Shown: in pieces, positions 38,828 through 47,586 of the stretch
How the letters are laid out: every line of letters starts with the position of its first letter
How positions within the stretch are numbered: the first letter of the stretch is position 1
From: Bin80 sp965203305
GTDB taxonomy: Bacteria > Bacteroidota > Rhodothermia > Rhodothermales > Bin80
Assembly (NCBI GenBank): GCA_965203305.1
Contig: OZ241874.1
Span: 3,286,001-3,350,000, forward strand
Reading direction: 5' to 3'
DNA: 64,000 nt
Program-made: the position numbers and the translations under genes
Notes under the pieces: model-generated
Database searches by the model: none
Told to the model about the DNA's origin: nothing
The model's input: only the letters and a program-made list of their open reading frames with translations

Positions 38828-39218
38828 ATGAGCCCAGACACAGCATACATCTTGGCGGGTATTGCTTTTACCCATATACCTTGGTGACCGTTCTTATGTG
38901 CATAGACACTATGAATAATAAGCGCATGGATGATTTTATTGTTATTTTCTTGAAAATGAGGGACAAAACCAACGATAAATTGGACCAGCTCCGAAGTGAA
39001 GTCCTTGACGAGTTGGACAAAACCCTCAAAAGATTGGAGACCAGTATCCAAAGTGAAATCCCTAGCAAGTTGGAAGCTACCGAGGAGAGGCCTGACGGTA
39101 AACTGGAGGAGTCCAGAAAGGAGTTCTAGTGTGAGGTAGAGAACCAGAAATTTTAAACCAACGGTGAACTGGAGGCAATCAAGAAGAAATTCATTGGCAA
39201 GTTTCGGGAAACTCCGTG
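38828..39218 (+). pseudogene. Degraded paralogue of the coiled-coil gene
   Basis: It begins like the neighbour (MSPDTAYILAGIAFTHIP) but hits TGA at 38885. The similarity then moves to another frame (38881-39129): MNNKRMDDFIVIFLKM followed by KTNDKLDQLRSEVLDELDKT, ending at TAG 39127 before the remaining homologous tail. Several stops and frame changes make it non-functional. The 33-bp repeat is not preserved. Confidence 0.8.
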
Positions 39219-39993
39219 AGTCATGGCTGAAACTACCTTCAAATAACCATCCCCAGAAACTCCAACCGATCTCCTTAGCCTTGCTCCTCCTCCGCAAGGT
39301 TGTCTGATTCCTTGTGGTGTTTCTTTAATAGTCGCTGAAAAATTCTTGCAGAAATATCGCTCTGAGAGTGCTTTCAGGCGCATTAGGTCAGGTATAGAGG
39401 TATTTTTGCAAGAGCTTCGGAACACAGGCTGATTGTTCCGAATACAAGTGCTGCTTTCTAGCTGAAAGAAGAGTGCCATGAGAAAAAAAACGTTGTCAGT
39501 TTCAGCAAGAGTTCTAATCTACCAGGTTTCTGCACGGGTGGATTCGGGTTTTTGTGCGGTGCGAGCTCTCCATCCCAAGACATGTCTAAGTTCTCCTCCA
39601 CTATGATACTATTCAGAAAAAAAATGGGGGGGGGCATTTTCCTGAAAATGCACCTGTCAACAATAAACCGTGTTGGGTGTACTGTGAGCGGGAGTTAGCC
39701 TCCCAATCTGGCTTTCTTAACTCATATAAAACGATCAGGCATAAGCCTGATTGCGGGGGATACACCCTCTTCTTATCCTCTGCGATACTAACTCGCTGGA
39801 TTCGTCCAAACAGGCTAGGCTACACACTGCGTATTCCGCCCAAGTGGTCCATGGATTGCGGATATCCTCTGCTCGCAACAAAGTTTTTCCAGAGTACAGA
39901 GTCGTGGAGCGGACAGAAAGACTCCTTCCATGTAACTTGACACTCATCTATGACCACCCGAATTTGCTACGATCACGACATCCTCATCTAGGT
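39219..39993. other. Intergenic stretch with repeat copy C and a G9 tract
   Basis: About 775 bases. It contains the dispersed repeat copy C (39340-39418) and a run of eight A, one T and nine G at 39617-39634, followed by CATTTT. Two short frames on either side of the G tract would join if one G were added, but the joined product shows no known motif. No RNA gene was recognised. Confidence 0.45.
39340..39418 (+). repeat. Dispersed repeat, copy C (left end reduced)
   Basis: It has the clearest core of the family, ctctgagagtgctttcaggc followed by gcattaggtcag, and ends gtatttttgcaagagctt. The left end is degraded to aattcttgcagaaatatc, so this copy is shorter, about 79 bp. Confidence 0.65.
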
Positions 39994-41673
39994 ATGAAAC
40001 AGATTATCGAAATGATTAGACAGTTCTTCAGAAACCTATTCTTCTCTCCCGGACAGAAATCCACAGCAAGCACAGCGCAGGGAAGTGAAGCACCACCTGA
40101 CACAAGAAGCAAGTTTAATTTGCGGGAGGAGCTGTCTGCCATTGCAAAAGACCCCCGAATCGGGTTTACCAGAATCCGGCAGGAAGGAAAAACAGAGGGG
40201 CAGGAATATCGCAACAACCCGGAGCGGATTCAGGAAACGGACAGACTGTCCAACACGATTGACCGAAAACACAGGGATGTGTACGAGCGGGGGACCTCGT
40301 ACTACCAGAAGAGTACCCGAGAAATCAGGAAAAAGCTGGACCTTCTGCTACACCACTTCAGACAAATACTAAATTCGGGAAAAGACGGAGAATTTAAAGA
40401 GCCGTTCCAGAAAATTGATAATGCCGGGGAGGAGATGAAAAATGAGGTTGCACGAAGGAAGAAGGGGCTGGAAGAATCCGTAGACCGCGTCGCAGAAACC
40501 GAAACAGATTTAGAAAAATTCATTGACGCAAACCCCATCACACCCGACCATGAAAACGACCTCACAGAACTGCTGGGCGGATACCCCTATACAAAGGAAA
40601 AAGAACAGGCAACAAGAAAAAAAGCATGGAATTATCTGCTCTGGACATTGCTGGCAGAATCCGTGGTCAACGGGATCGCATTTACCTTGACAGGACAAAC
40701 TGCCATAGACTCTTGGGGATACGCCATCATCCTCAGCCTGGTGAATATTTTCGGGTTTGGACTAGGGATATGGCTCACATGGCGATACAATAAATACTCC
40801 ACAGGGACACAATCGTCATGGGCAATTGCCACCCTGCTGCTCTGCCTGGTTGCCTTTGTGATCAATCTGGGGGCAGCACATTTTCGGGATGCTCTTGAAA
40901 TGGGGGCGAATCGCCTCAGGGCAGAATGCGGCTCGATCATGATCCCCGATGGTGTAACGAACATCGTCTCGCTTGAGATGGCAGCCGAAGCAGCGTTCCA
41001 GTGCCTTCTCCCTCACAACTTTCTCGCTCTACACGGACTAATCTCCTACCTGTTCCTGCTCATAGGAATTTGGGTTGTCGCATTTTCCGTCACAAAATGG
41101 GAAAACCTCATCCCCGGCTACCCCAAGTTCAAGCCAGTATGGCTGAAAAAAGAAGAATCTGGTCCGAATTTGGAAGCTGCAGAAGAGAAAGCCAAAGAAG
41201 CCTTGGAAAAAATATACGTCAAGTACTTTGCCTTACTGACCTTGGAGACTGACAAGAAAGCCACCCGATTGCGAGAGCTGGGGGCAGAACTGGTAACAGA
41301 ATGCATAGAGTGGCAGAAAGTCTACCCCGAGACAAGCAGTCACTGTGAGCAAATGATGAGAGAGTACCATGGGGGGCTGCTGGAAGGATGGCGAACCCAT
41401 CCCGATCCCATTCCCTGCCCAGAACGCTGGGGCAAGCCATGGGACTGTGCATGGGAGCCTCCAAAAATAGAAGGCTGTCCAGAAACAGGAACGGGGGAGA
41501 CAGACAGGGAAGGACAGCCGATCAACCCCCTAATTTGGGATGAAGGATTGCCTCCCAAGTACATCGAAGCCACTGAGGAAGCGAAAAAGAAACTGGGGGA
41601 AATGTACAGATTCCACATGGACGTGGTAGACAACATTGTCAAATTGAACGAAACAAGAGCACAGCATCCATGA
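39994..41673 (+). CDS. Four-helix membrane protein with coiled-coil arms, function unknown
   Basis: I do not recognise this 559-residue protein. Residues 1-200 are highly charged and predicted to be largely coiled coil. Four membrane helices are at about 211-232, 240-262, 275-297 and 343-367, and a second charged helical part extends from 390 to the end. A cysteine-rich patch lies between the last two helices (LRAECGSIM to AAFQCLLPHN). It overlaps the next gene by four bases (ATGA), so the two are translated together. An in-frame ATG at 39751 extends it by 81 unlikely residues. Confidence 0.75.
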   Translation: MKQIIEMIRQFFRNLFFSPGQKSTASTAQGSEAPPDTRSKFNLREELSAIAKDPRIGFTRIRQEGKTEGQEYRNNPERIQETDRLSNTIDRKHRDVYERGTSYYQKSTREIRKKLDLLLHHFRQILNSGKDGEFKEPFQKIDNAGEEMKNEVARRKKGLEESVDRVAETETDLEKFIDANPITPDHENDLTELLGGYPYTKEKEQATRKKAWNYLLWTLLAESVVNGIAFTLTGQTAIDSWGYAIILSLVNIFGFGLGIWLTWRYNKYSTGTQSSWAIATLLLCLVAFVINLGAAHFRDALEMGANRLRAECGSIMIPDGVTNIVSLEMAAEAAFQCLLPHNFLALHGLISYLFLLIGIWVVAFSVTKWENLIPGYPKFKPVWLKKEESGPNLEAAEEKAKEALEKIYVKYFALLTLETDKKATRLRELGAELVTECIEWQKVYPETSSHCEQMMREYHGGLLEGWRTHPDPIPCPERWGKPWDCAWEPPKIEGCPETGTGETDREGQPINPLIWDEGLPPKYIEATEEAKKKLGEMYRFHMDVVDNIVKLNETRAQHP

Positions 41674-42335
41674 GGTTCGTATGGGTTTTTGTGCCCGTTC
41701 TAGTCGGACTTTCTGTGTGGCATATTCTTACAGAGCCGACAGGAGTACCAATCACAGTACGTATCCTGATTGATCACTCCGACAGTCTGGATGCGTTTCA
41801 GTCTGAAACATTAAAACGGAAGGTGCGAGAAAAAATTCAGACCCTTGACAGGAATTGGCCTCACACCCTGCTATTTTCTCCCGTGAAGGGAACAGAAACC
41901 CCATCAGCGGCTTCAGCCGGGATTTCCACACTCACTGTCCCCCGACGAGAGATCATATGCCGGCCTCTTAACATACCGAACTGTGGACAAAGGTGGTGGA
42001 ACAACACGGGAAAACAGGATTGGGCCAAATTCTTGGACTCGCTAGACGTAACCGCAGATAATGTGATATTACAAGGAAGTACAGACCGCTCCTACATTCT
42101 GCGCTCCCTGAACATGCCATGGGAGGACAATGTATGTGAAAAGGACTGTCCGCTCTGGGTGATTTCCGACCTTCTGGAAAACTCCACTCTGTGCAATATG
42201 CGACTAAACACCTACACGAATATTCCCAATTTCCCTGAACTTGATCCCTGCATAGAAAATACATGGGGATATCCGGATGCGGACACAACTTCTATATTCT
42301 GGCTGAAACGGTGTCTACAGGAAGGTGGCAGGTAA
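41670..42335 (+). CDS. VWA-like membrane-anchored protein, C-terminus cut by IS66
   Basis: The 221-residue product starts with a signal anchor (FVWVFVPVLVGLSVWHIL) and continues with TVRILIDHSDSLDAF. This resembles the first strand of a von Willebrand A domain with the metal-site motif DxSxS (DHSDS). A possible second metal residue sits in STDRSYILRS and a third in WVISDLLEN. It is coupled to the upstream membrane protein gene. The last codons and stop are formed by the IS66 element: the TAA at 42333-42335 lies in the element's terminal repeat. The original protein was therefore longer. Confidence 0.7.
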   Translation: MRFVWVFVPVLVGLSVWHILTEPTGVPITVRILIDHSDSLDAFQSETLKRKVREKIQTLDRNWPHTLLFSPVKGTETPSAASAGISTLTVPRREIICRPLNIPNCGQRWWNNTGKQDWAKFLDSLDVTADNVILQGSTDRSYILRSLNMPWEDNVCEKDCPLWVISDLLENSTLCNMRLNTYTNIPNFPELDPCIENTWGYPDADTTSIFWLKRCLQEGGR

Positions 42336-42589
42336 GCGTCCGAACAGCCCTGTCTTGCCCCTGTATTTTGGCATACGCCCCTGTCTAGGGTTGGTGCCTT
42401 CCTGCGGCATATTCTGTGAGGGGATCAGGGATTCCGAAGGCAGAGAGGTTCTGTGTGTTCCCGGGAGTTTCCGTTTGTGATTCTCGTCCCCTGTTCTGTG
42501 CGGGTCTGCCGGGTGCGTCCTACTTTTTCTGGCGGGAACCAAGCGATGGTTTTGGATCCCGTGTCGTTCCCGCGGGGAAGCGGGGGAGG

Positions 42590-44476
42590 CTATGCTGCCT
42601 TGGCGAGTGGCACTTGTTGTTCTTTCTGCCGGGTCGCCTTCCAGTGATGAGGCAGCAGCGTGTGGAGCTCTTCGTCAGGCGTGGTTTCCACGCGCCTCAG
42701 GATATCCATCAGCCACTCCTGCGGATGGACTTCATGGAGTTGGCAAGTACTGAGCAGAGAGTAGATCGTGGCGGCATTGGCGGCGGCCGCATGCGAGCCG
42801 GCAAACAGGTAGTTCTTGCGTCCCAGTGCAATGGGACGAACCCGGTTCTCCACGAGATTGTTGTCAATCTCCACGCGTCCATTGCGGGTGAAGCCGCTCA
42901 GGCGATCCCATAGCTTCAGGGTGTAGCGCACGGCTCTGAACCAGAAGGTGTCATTGTCCCCGGTGTGTTCTCGCAGGAGGGCTTCCAGCACCTGCAGGAT
43001 GGGGACGGACTGCTCCTGGCGCACCCGCACCCGCTCCGCAGCGTCTGCCCCCTGCTCGCGGAGCTCGTCCTCCACTGCATACAGCTGCTGGATCAGCACC
43101 ACAGCCTGTTCCGCCTGTGGGGAGTTCTCTCCCTCGGCACGCAGAGCATTCTTGAATTTCCGCCGGGCATGCGCCCAGCACGCGAACAGTTCAATCCCGT
43201 CTATTTTCCCAAACTGATGGTAGACCGCATAGCCGTCGGTCTGCAACTCTCCCCGGAACCCCTCCAGCATTTCCGTCGGCCCTGCCCGGGAACGCGTCGG
43301 CTGATAATCCACCAGGATCAGTCCAGAGATGGGACAGGTATAGAAAAAGTACCAGCCCCTGTGATAGGTGCCACCGGCCCTGCTTTTCGCCCGATCCTGC
43401 ACCAGAATGCGGGTTTCGTCTGCCTGAATATAGCCATCTGCCAGCACTTCCATGCGCAGGGGATGGTTCAGGCGATCCAGCCGGGAGGCCACCAGGTGTA
43501 CCCAGTCCGTTGCCGTGGATTTGGAAATCTGTACGCCAGATTCCAGATGCAGCTGCTTCACGATCCGCTCAATCGGGAGGTGATAGAGATACTTGGAGAG
43601 CACCAGATGGGTCAGCAGGCTCTCATCCGCCCGGCACTTGCGCAGTCCGCGGTCGGTGGGCAACGGCGCCTCGCACAGTTTCGTGCCGTCTTCCCTCGCA
43701 AAGACCGGATACAGTTCGCACTTGACATACAACTGTCCCGGTTTGCGAGCCAGCTTTTCTCTCTCCACATACCCGACGAGTTTGGCATCGGGGGGAAGGT
43801 TGTCCGGGGGATCCATGCGGACCGTTTCTACGGGCAGTCCTGCGTTCTTCCAGAATTCTTTCCCCATATAGACGCGCTTTTTCCCGGTCTTCTTCCGCCT
43901 CTCTTTCCGCTCCACCTCGTGCCAAGCGGCAGCAGAGACCTGATCTGGAAACATCTCATACTGGCTACGGTCATGCCGCTCGCTTTTCGGTCGATACTTC
44001 TGACTTCTCACGAAGGCAAGCTCCTGTTTGAGGGCGCGGATTTCTTTGCGCAAGTCTTGGATCTTTTTCTCTTGGGTCTCGCACTTTGCCCGCAGAGTCT
44101 TGCTCTCCCGGTCTTGGGTCTCGCACTTTGCTTCCAGGGTCTCAATCTCCCGGTCTCTGGCTTCGCACTTCGTTCGCAGGGTCTCGCATTCCCGGTCTAG
44201 GGTCTCAATCTTCTGGTCTCTGGCTTCGCACTTCGTTCGCAGGGTCTCGCATTCCCGGTCTAGGGTCTCAATCTTCTGGTCTCTGGCTTCGCACTTCGTT
44301 CGCAGGGTCTCGCATTCCCGGTCTAGGGTCTCAATCTTCTGGTCTCTGGCTTCGCACTTCGTTCGCAGGGTCTCGCACTCGGCGGTCTTCTTCCGAAGAG
44401 CTTCCAGAATCTCCTGGGGCGGGGCGTGCTCGGACAGGATGGGAGCGATGCGTTCCATGCTGGAAATATACAACAT
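42590..44476 (-). CDS. tnpC: IS66-family transposase (TnpC), with expanded coiled coil
   Basis: The 628-residue protein has the IS66 order of domains: a leucine-zipper N-terminus, the LAFVRSQKYRPKSERHD region, a zinc-ribbon-like stretch, then the DDE core with VLADGYIQADETRILVQD, GFRGELQTDGYAVYHQFG and FACWAHARRKFKNAL, and the C-terminal GRVEIDNNLVENRVRPIALGRKN. The catalytic Asp/Glu residues are visible and no break is seen. Its N-terminal coiled coil (residues 30-120) carries tandem 21-residue repeats, ECETLRTKCEARDQKIETLD, which is unusual for TnpC. Confidence 0.93.
   Translation of the reverse strand: MLYISSMERIAPILSEHAPPQEILEALRKKTAECETLRTKCEARDQKIETLDRECETLRTKCEARDQKIETLDRECETLRTKCEARDQKIETLDRECETLRTKCEARDREIETLEAKCETQDRESKTLRAKCETQEKKIQDLRKEIRALKQELAFVRSQKYRPKSERHDRSQYEMFPDQVSAAAWHEVERKERRKKTGKKRVYMGKEFWKNAGLPVETVRMDPPDNLPPDAKLVGYVEREKLARKPGQLYVKCELYPVFAREDGTKLCEAPLPTDRGLRKCRADESLLTHLVLSKYLYHLPIERIVKQLHLESGVQISKSTATDWVHLVASRLDRLNHPLRMEVLADGYIQADETRILVQDRAKSRAGGTYHRGWYFFYTCPISGLILVDYQPTRSRAGPTEMLEGFRGELQTDGYAVYHQFGKIDGIELFACWAHARRKFKNALRAEGENSPQAEQAVVLIQQLYAVEDELREQGADAAERVRVRQEQSVPILQVLEALLREHTGDNDTFWFRAVRYTLKLWDRLSGFTRNGRVEIDNNLVENRVRPIALGRKNYLFAGSHAAAANAATIYSLLSTCQLHEVHPQEWLMDILRRVETTPDEELHTLLPHHWKATRQKEQQVPLAKAA
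44152..44388 (-). repeat. 63-bp tandem repeat inside the IS66 transposase gene
   Basis: Nearly identical units start at 44152, 44215, 44278 and 44341 (plus strand). The period is 63 bp, i.e. 21 codons or three heptads, so copy number changes keep the frame and the heptad phase. The last unit is partial. Degenerate units continue towards lower coordinates. Confidence 0.85.
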
Positions 44477-44745
44477 AAAATACTAAAAGTGAAAATTTAT
44501 GTAACATAAATATAAATACTGTTCCTGAATCCATCCCCACCCAAGATCCCCTTCCAATACAGCCACTCCAGCTTCCAGGAAAAATCCCCGGCATGGAATC
44601 ACGAAGAGACAACAGACTGCCAGAAGAACCCGCAGACCGATAACACGACCACCCCTCGGTCACAGAGTGGACTCAGGAAGGCACAAATCCACCATACCAG
44701 CGTATCCCCCCTGACAGCTTATATGGAGGCTGTTCGGACGGATAC

Positions 44746-45229
44746 CTTCCAAGCACCCTCTCTCTGTAAAGCCCAGATTTAAATATCTATCCGTAACTAT
44801 TGAGATAGAACCGATTTTTGCAGAACCGAGAAACTTCTTCTCCGAGGGTATGCTTCACGGGAGAACGAACCTGTGAAGGTGTGTATGCTTCTTCCAGATT
44901 GAATCAAAACATTTTGTCTCGGCCTGCGAAGAGGAGATCTTCTCGGAGGTTGGAGGAGTCGTTTGGTCTTGCTTGCCCAAACGCTGACAGCTCCCAGTGG
45001 TGGGGCCTCCAGGATGGTGCATATGGCTGAAGTTAACCCTGGTTTTCTTGAGGCTTCAAAGAACCGTAACAATTAGGATTAGGATCTCCACTAAATCTGG
45101 CAAACAAGAAGATCAGATTTCTCACTTCATCACCCAACCGAAACGAAAGACACAACACTCTGAAGTGATCATGCTCGTCAAACGGGCTGCTACCACGCCA
45201 AAGAGATCCCGGGACCAACTTGGCATTCC
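44746..45229. other. Intergenic stretch right of IS66
   Basis: About 480 bases. The remainder of the truncated VWA-like gene could be expected here if the IS had simply inserted, but I do not find a convincing continuation in any plus-strand frame. The minus-strand frame at 44797-45072 has no recognised domain. Nothing else is supported. Confidence 0.4.
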
Positions 45230-47188
45230 TCACCGGATTCGTACGAAGTGTCCCACATGTACGGAACGTCCTTCAACAGAGTCGGCCGTCAAGCGATACA
45301 GATATGCCCCTGAGGGAAGTTCCATCCCTTGCAAGACAATCTCCTGTCCCGAACCCGCAGGCAGATCAGCTGGTGGCTGCACAAGCATGCGCCGTCCCGT
45401 AACATCCAGTACTTCTATCTCCACACGGGCAGACCAGGGAAGATCCATACGGATGCTGGTCACATGTCTGAACGGATTCGGGTAACTGGCATACACGGTG
45501 AATTCTGTGGGCAAAACATCCTGCTCCGTCGAGACTGGAGAGTGTACCTCAATCGTGAATCTCAGAGTGCCCCGAACATTGTCCGCATCGGTTGCCGCGT
45601 AGATAAAGGGGGTCGGCGGGATCAATTCTGTGGGGGTCCCGCTCAGCGTACGTGCAGACGGATCAAAACTCAGTCCCGCAGGCAGAGAAGGAGTGAGTGT
45701 GTATGTAATCGGAGCAGCCCCGCCAACAGCTTCGGGGAGAGTCAGCGGCGTAATCGGTTGTGTACGGGGATACGATTGATTGCCAATGCCTCCGGAAAAC
45801 GTCAGTCTCGAACTTTCTACGGCAGCCAGTGCATTGACAAAGCCACCTCCCAACTCCCCTTCATAGTTCGGATTTTCTGCGTCCATGTTTTCACTAGTAT
45901 TCCGAATACGCTCGTGTAACTCATCGGGAGATATGTCGGGGAACTTCGTTTTTACCAATGCCGCTACACCAGCTACCAGTGAAGTTGGAGCAGTAGATCC
46001 TCGAACATAGCCATACCCGTTTTCGCGGGCAGTTGCCAATATCTTTACACCGGGAGCATAGATGCTGACCAGTTGCCCATAATTTGAGAAATCTGTAAGC
46101 CGGCGCGAAAGCTCTTCGGTTGCCCCCACAGCCAATACCCTCGGATGCCGTGCAGGGTAGCGAACATCCTGGTCCGGACTGCTGCCTCTGGAGGCTGCTG
46201 ATGCCACGATGAGTGCTCCCGAGTCCGTAGCCAAGTTCAAAATTTGATTCACGAGGCGAGATGTCTCAGAATCAGCGGTACCGACATTACTCCAGCCTAT
46301 GTGTATGATGTCCGCCCCGTTGGTAGCCGCGTAAATAATACCATCATAGCCAGAGCAGATAGTGGCACCATCTCCCTGCCCCTGCGCACATCCCGCATTG
46401 ATATGCATCACATATGGATTCCACGCCGCCCCAGCCATTCCCACTCCGTTATCCGTAACCGCACCCATAATCCCCGCCGCGGCCGTTCCGCTATGGTCAT
46501 TTGGAGAAACTCCCTCTGCAGGATCGTTACTGTCATCTCGTGCAAAATTGACTCCGTATACATCATCTATGAACCCGTTCGCATCATCATCTATGCCGTT
46601 CCCTGCGACCTCGTCGGAATTTGTCCATACATTCGCCTGCAGGTCTTCGTGTTGCCATTCACCTCCGCTCCCCACAACCGCAACGACCACCCGGGGGGAT
46701 CCATTTTCCGCCTTGACGATGTCCCACGCCTGTGGCAACCTCAGTTGTTGCAAATGTTTCTGCTCATTGTAAAACTGATCATTGGGAACTGCATTGAACT
46801 GGAGAGGATGCGCACGATTGATCTCCAAGGGTTCGGCGTAGACAACACCTTGCGTGGATTCCAGTCCAACCGCAACCTGTTCGGGTACTGCATCCGAATG
46901 GTAGCGCACATAATATGTCCGGCGGAGTGCCAGCAGGTTCTGACGAGTTTTAGGAGTGGGAGCCACATGATCCAGGAACGGGTAGGCGCGCTCTATGGAA
47001 TAAACCTCGTACCTCGCAGTTTTATGATCAAATTCTTGAAGTCCAGTATGGAGACCTGTCTTGTAATTGACCTCAGGTGCAAACTGAACAACAACTACGC
47101 CGGACACATACCGGGAAAGGTTCTGCCCCCAAGACACATATCCTGCGAATGGAGATAACATCAAAAATATAGCAAGTATTCGAAGCAT
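45230..47188 (-). CDS. T9SS-exported S8 (subtilisin-like) pseudoprotease
   Basis: The 652-residue protein has a signal peptide (LAIFLMLSPFAGYVSWGQ), a subtilase prodomain-like part, an S8 domain (about 135-440), a putative Ig-like (He_PIG) domain (about 455-545; PAGLSFDPSARTLSGTP) and a T9SS type A sorting domain (about 560-652; YPNPFRHVTSIRMDLP, PSGAYLYRLTA). The S8 fold is clear, but the catalytic residues are replaced: the Asp position is Gly173 (AVVGSGGEWQHEDL), the His position is Ser233 (DHSGTAAAGIMGA), the oxyanion Asn is Ser333 and the nucleophile Ser is Thr399 (GSTAPTSLVAG). No frame damage is visible, so it appears maintained as a non-proteolytic protein. ATG 47188 is chosen at the signal peptide. 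Confidence 0.88.
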   Translation of the reverse strand: MLRILAIFLMLSPFAGYVSWGQNLSRYVSGVVVVQFAPEVNYKTGLHTGLQEFDHKTARYEVYSIERAYPFLDHVAPTPKTRQNLLALRRTYYVRYHSDAVPEQVAVGLESTQGVVYAEPLEINRAHPLQFNAVPNDQFYNEQKHLQQLRLPQAWDIVKAENGSPRVVVAVVGSGGEWQHEDLQANVWTNSDEVAGNGIDDDANGFIDDVYGVNFARDDSNDPAEGVSPNDHSGTAAAGIMGAVTDNGVGMAGAAWNPYVMHINAGCAQGQGDGATICSGYDGIIYAATNGADIIHIGWSNVGTADSETSRLVNQILNLATDSGALIVASAASRGSSPDQDVRYPARHPRVLAVGATEELSRRLTDFSNYGQLVSIYAPGVKILATARENGYGYVRGSTAPTSLVAGVAALVKTKFPDISPDELHERIRNTSENMDAENPNYEGELGGGFVNALAAVESSRLTFSGGIGNQSYPRTQPITPLTLPEAVGGAAPITYTLTPSLPAGLSFDPSARTLSGTPTELIPPTPFIYAATDADNVRGTLRFTIEVHSPVSTEQDVLPTEFTVYASYPNPFRHVTSIRMDLPWSARVEIEVLDVTGRRMLVQPPADLPAGSGQEIVLQGMELPSGAYLYRLTADSVEGRSVHVGHFVRIR

Positions 47189-47296
47189 CAGCTTGATTAG
47201 GTCAGAGATCCAAGAGTAGAAAGATATGAATTTTATCCCACTCTTATCACATTCCATCCAAGCACGGTGGTTGCAGACAAGCTGGACAGATAACTA

Positions 47297-47584
47297 GTGT
47301 CTGTCCGAAAATTCACAGCAATCTCAAATACGGGGGATTCCAGAGGCATTTTGCCCCACAGCGTCATGTGTGGCGCGATTCAGATGCTCGTTCGCTATGA
47401 GAGATTCGGGGAAATCTTGCACGAAGATTGCGTGTTTATGGACGCTGTTCGGAGATTTCATGCCCCAGTCCGCTAAAGGGCTTCCATCTTCGTCAGGAAA
47501 AATACCAAAAAATATCTCCAAAAACTCCTCATACGCTCTCTAAACGGCATATATTGGCGATATTCTGAATTTTCGGACAGACAC
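47297..47584. mobile_element. MITE-like element, copy 2 (288 bp)
   Basis: The ends are perfect inverted repeats (GTGTCTGTCCGAAAATTCA), flanked by TA at 47295-47296 and 47585-47586. Including the flanking T/A, the symmetry extends to 20 bp. It matches copy 1 at 31059 along its full length with scattered substitutions and three small indels. The minus strand holds a 65-codon frame that might be a scrap of an ancestral transposase, but no motif is recognisable. Confidence 0.87.
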
Positions 47585-47586
47585 TA

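Larger units (their letters stand above)
42332..44745 (-). mobile_element. IS66-family element, 2414 bp, tnpC only
   Basis: The left end reads GTAAGCGTCCGAACAGCC and the right end, on the minus strand, GTATCCGTCCGAACAGCC; these match at 16 of 18 bases and both start GTA as IS66 ends do. The 8-bp flanks (ggtggcag left and cttccaag right) do not match, so no target duplication is visible and the flanks may have changed after insertion. The tnpA and tnpB genes of classical IS66 are absent. Between the transposase and the right end I see nothing else. Confidence 0.82.

Noticed and set aside
42965..44200. 411-codon plus-strand frame
   Set aside because: It is antisense to the IS66 transposase and has no recognisable features.
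47324..47521. 65-codon minus-strand frame inside the MITE
   Set aside because: It is too short and lacks transposase motifs; the equivalent frame in the other copy has a different length and diverges, so it is not treated as a gene.
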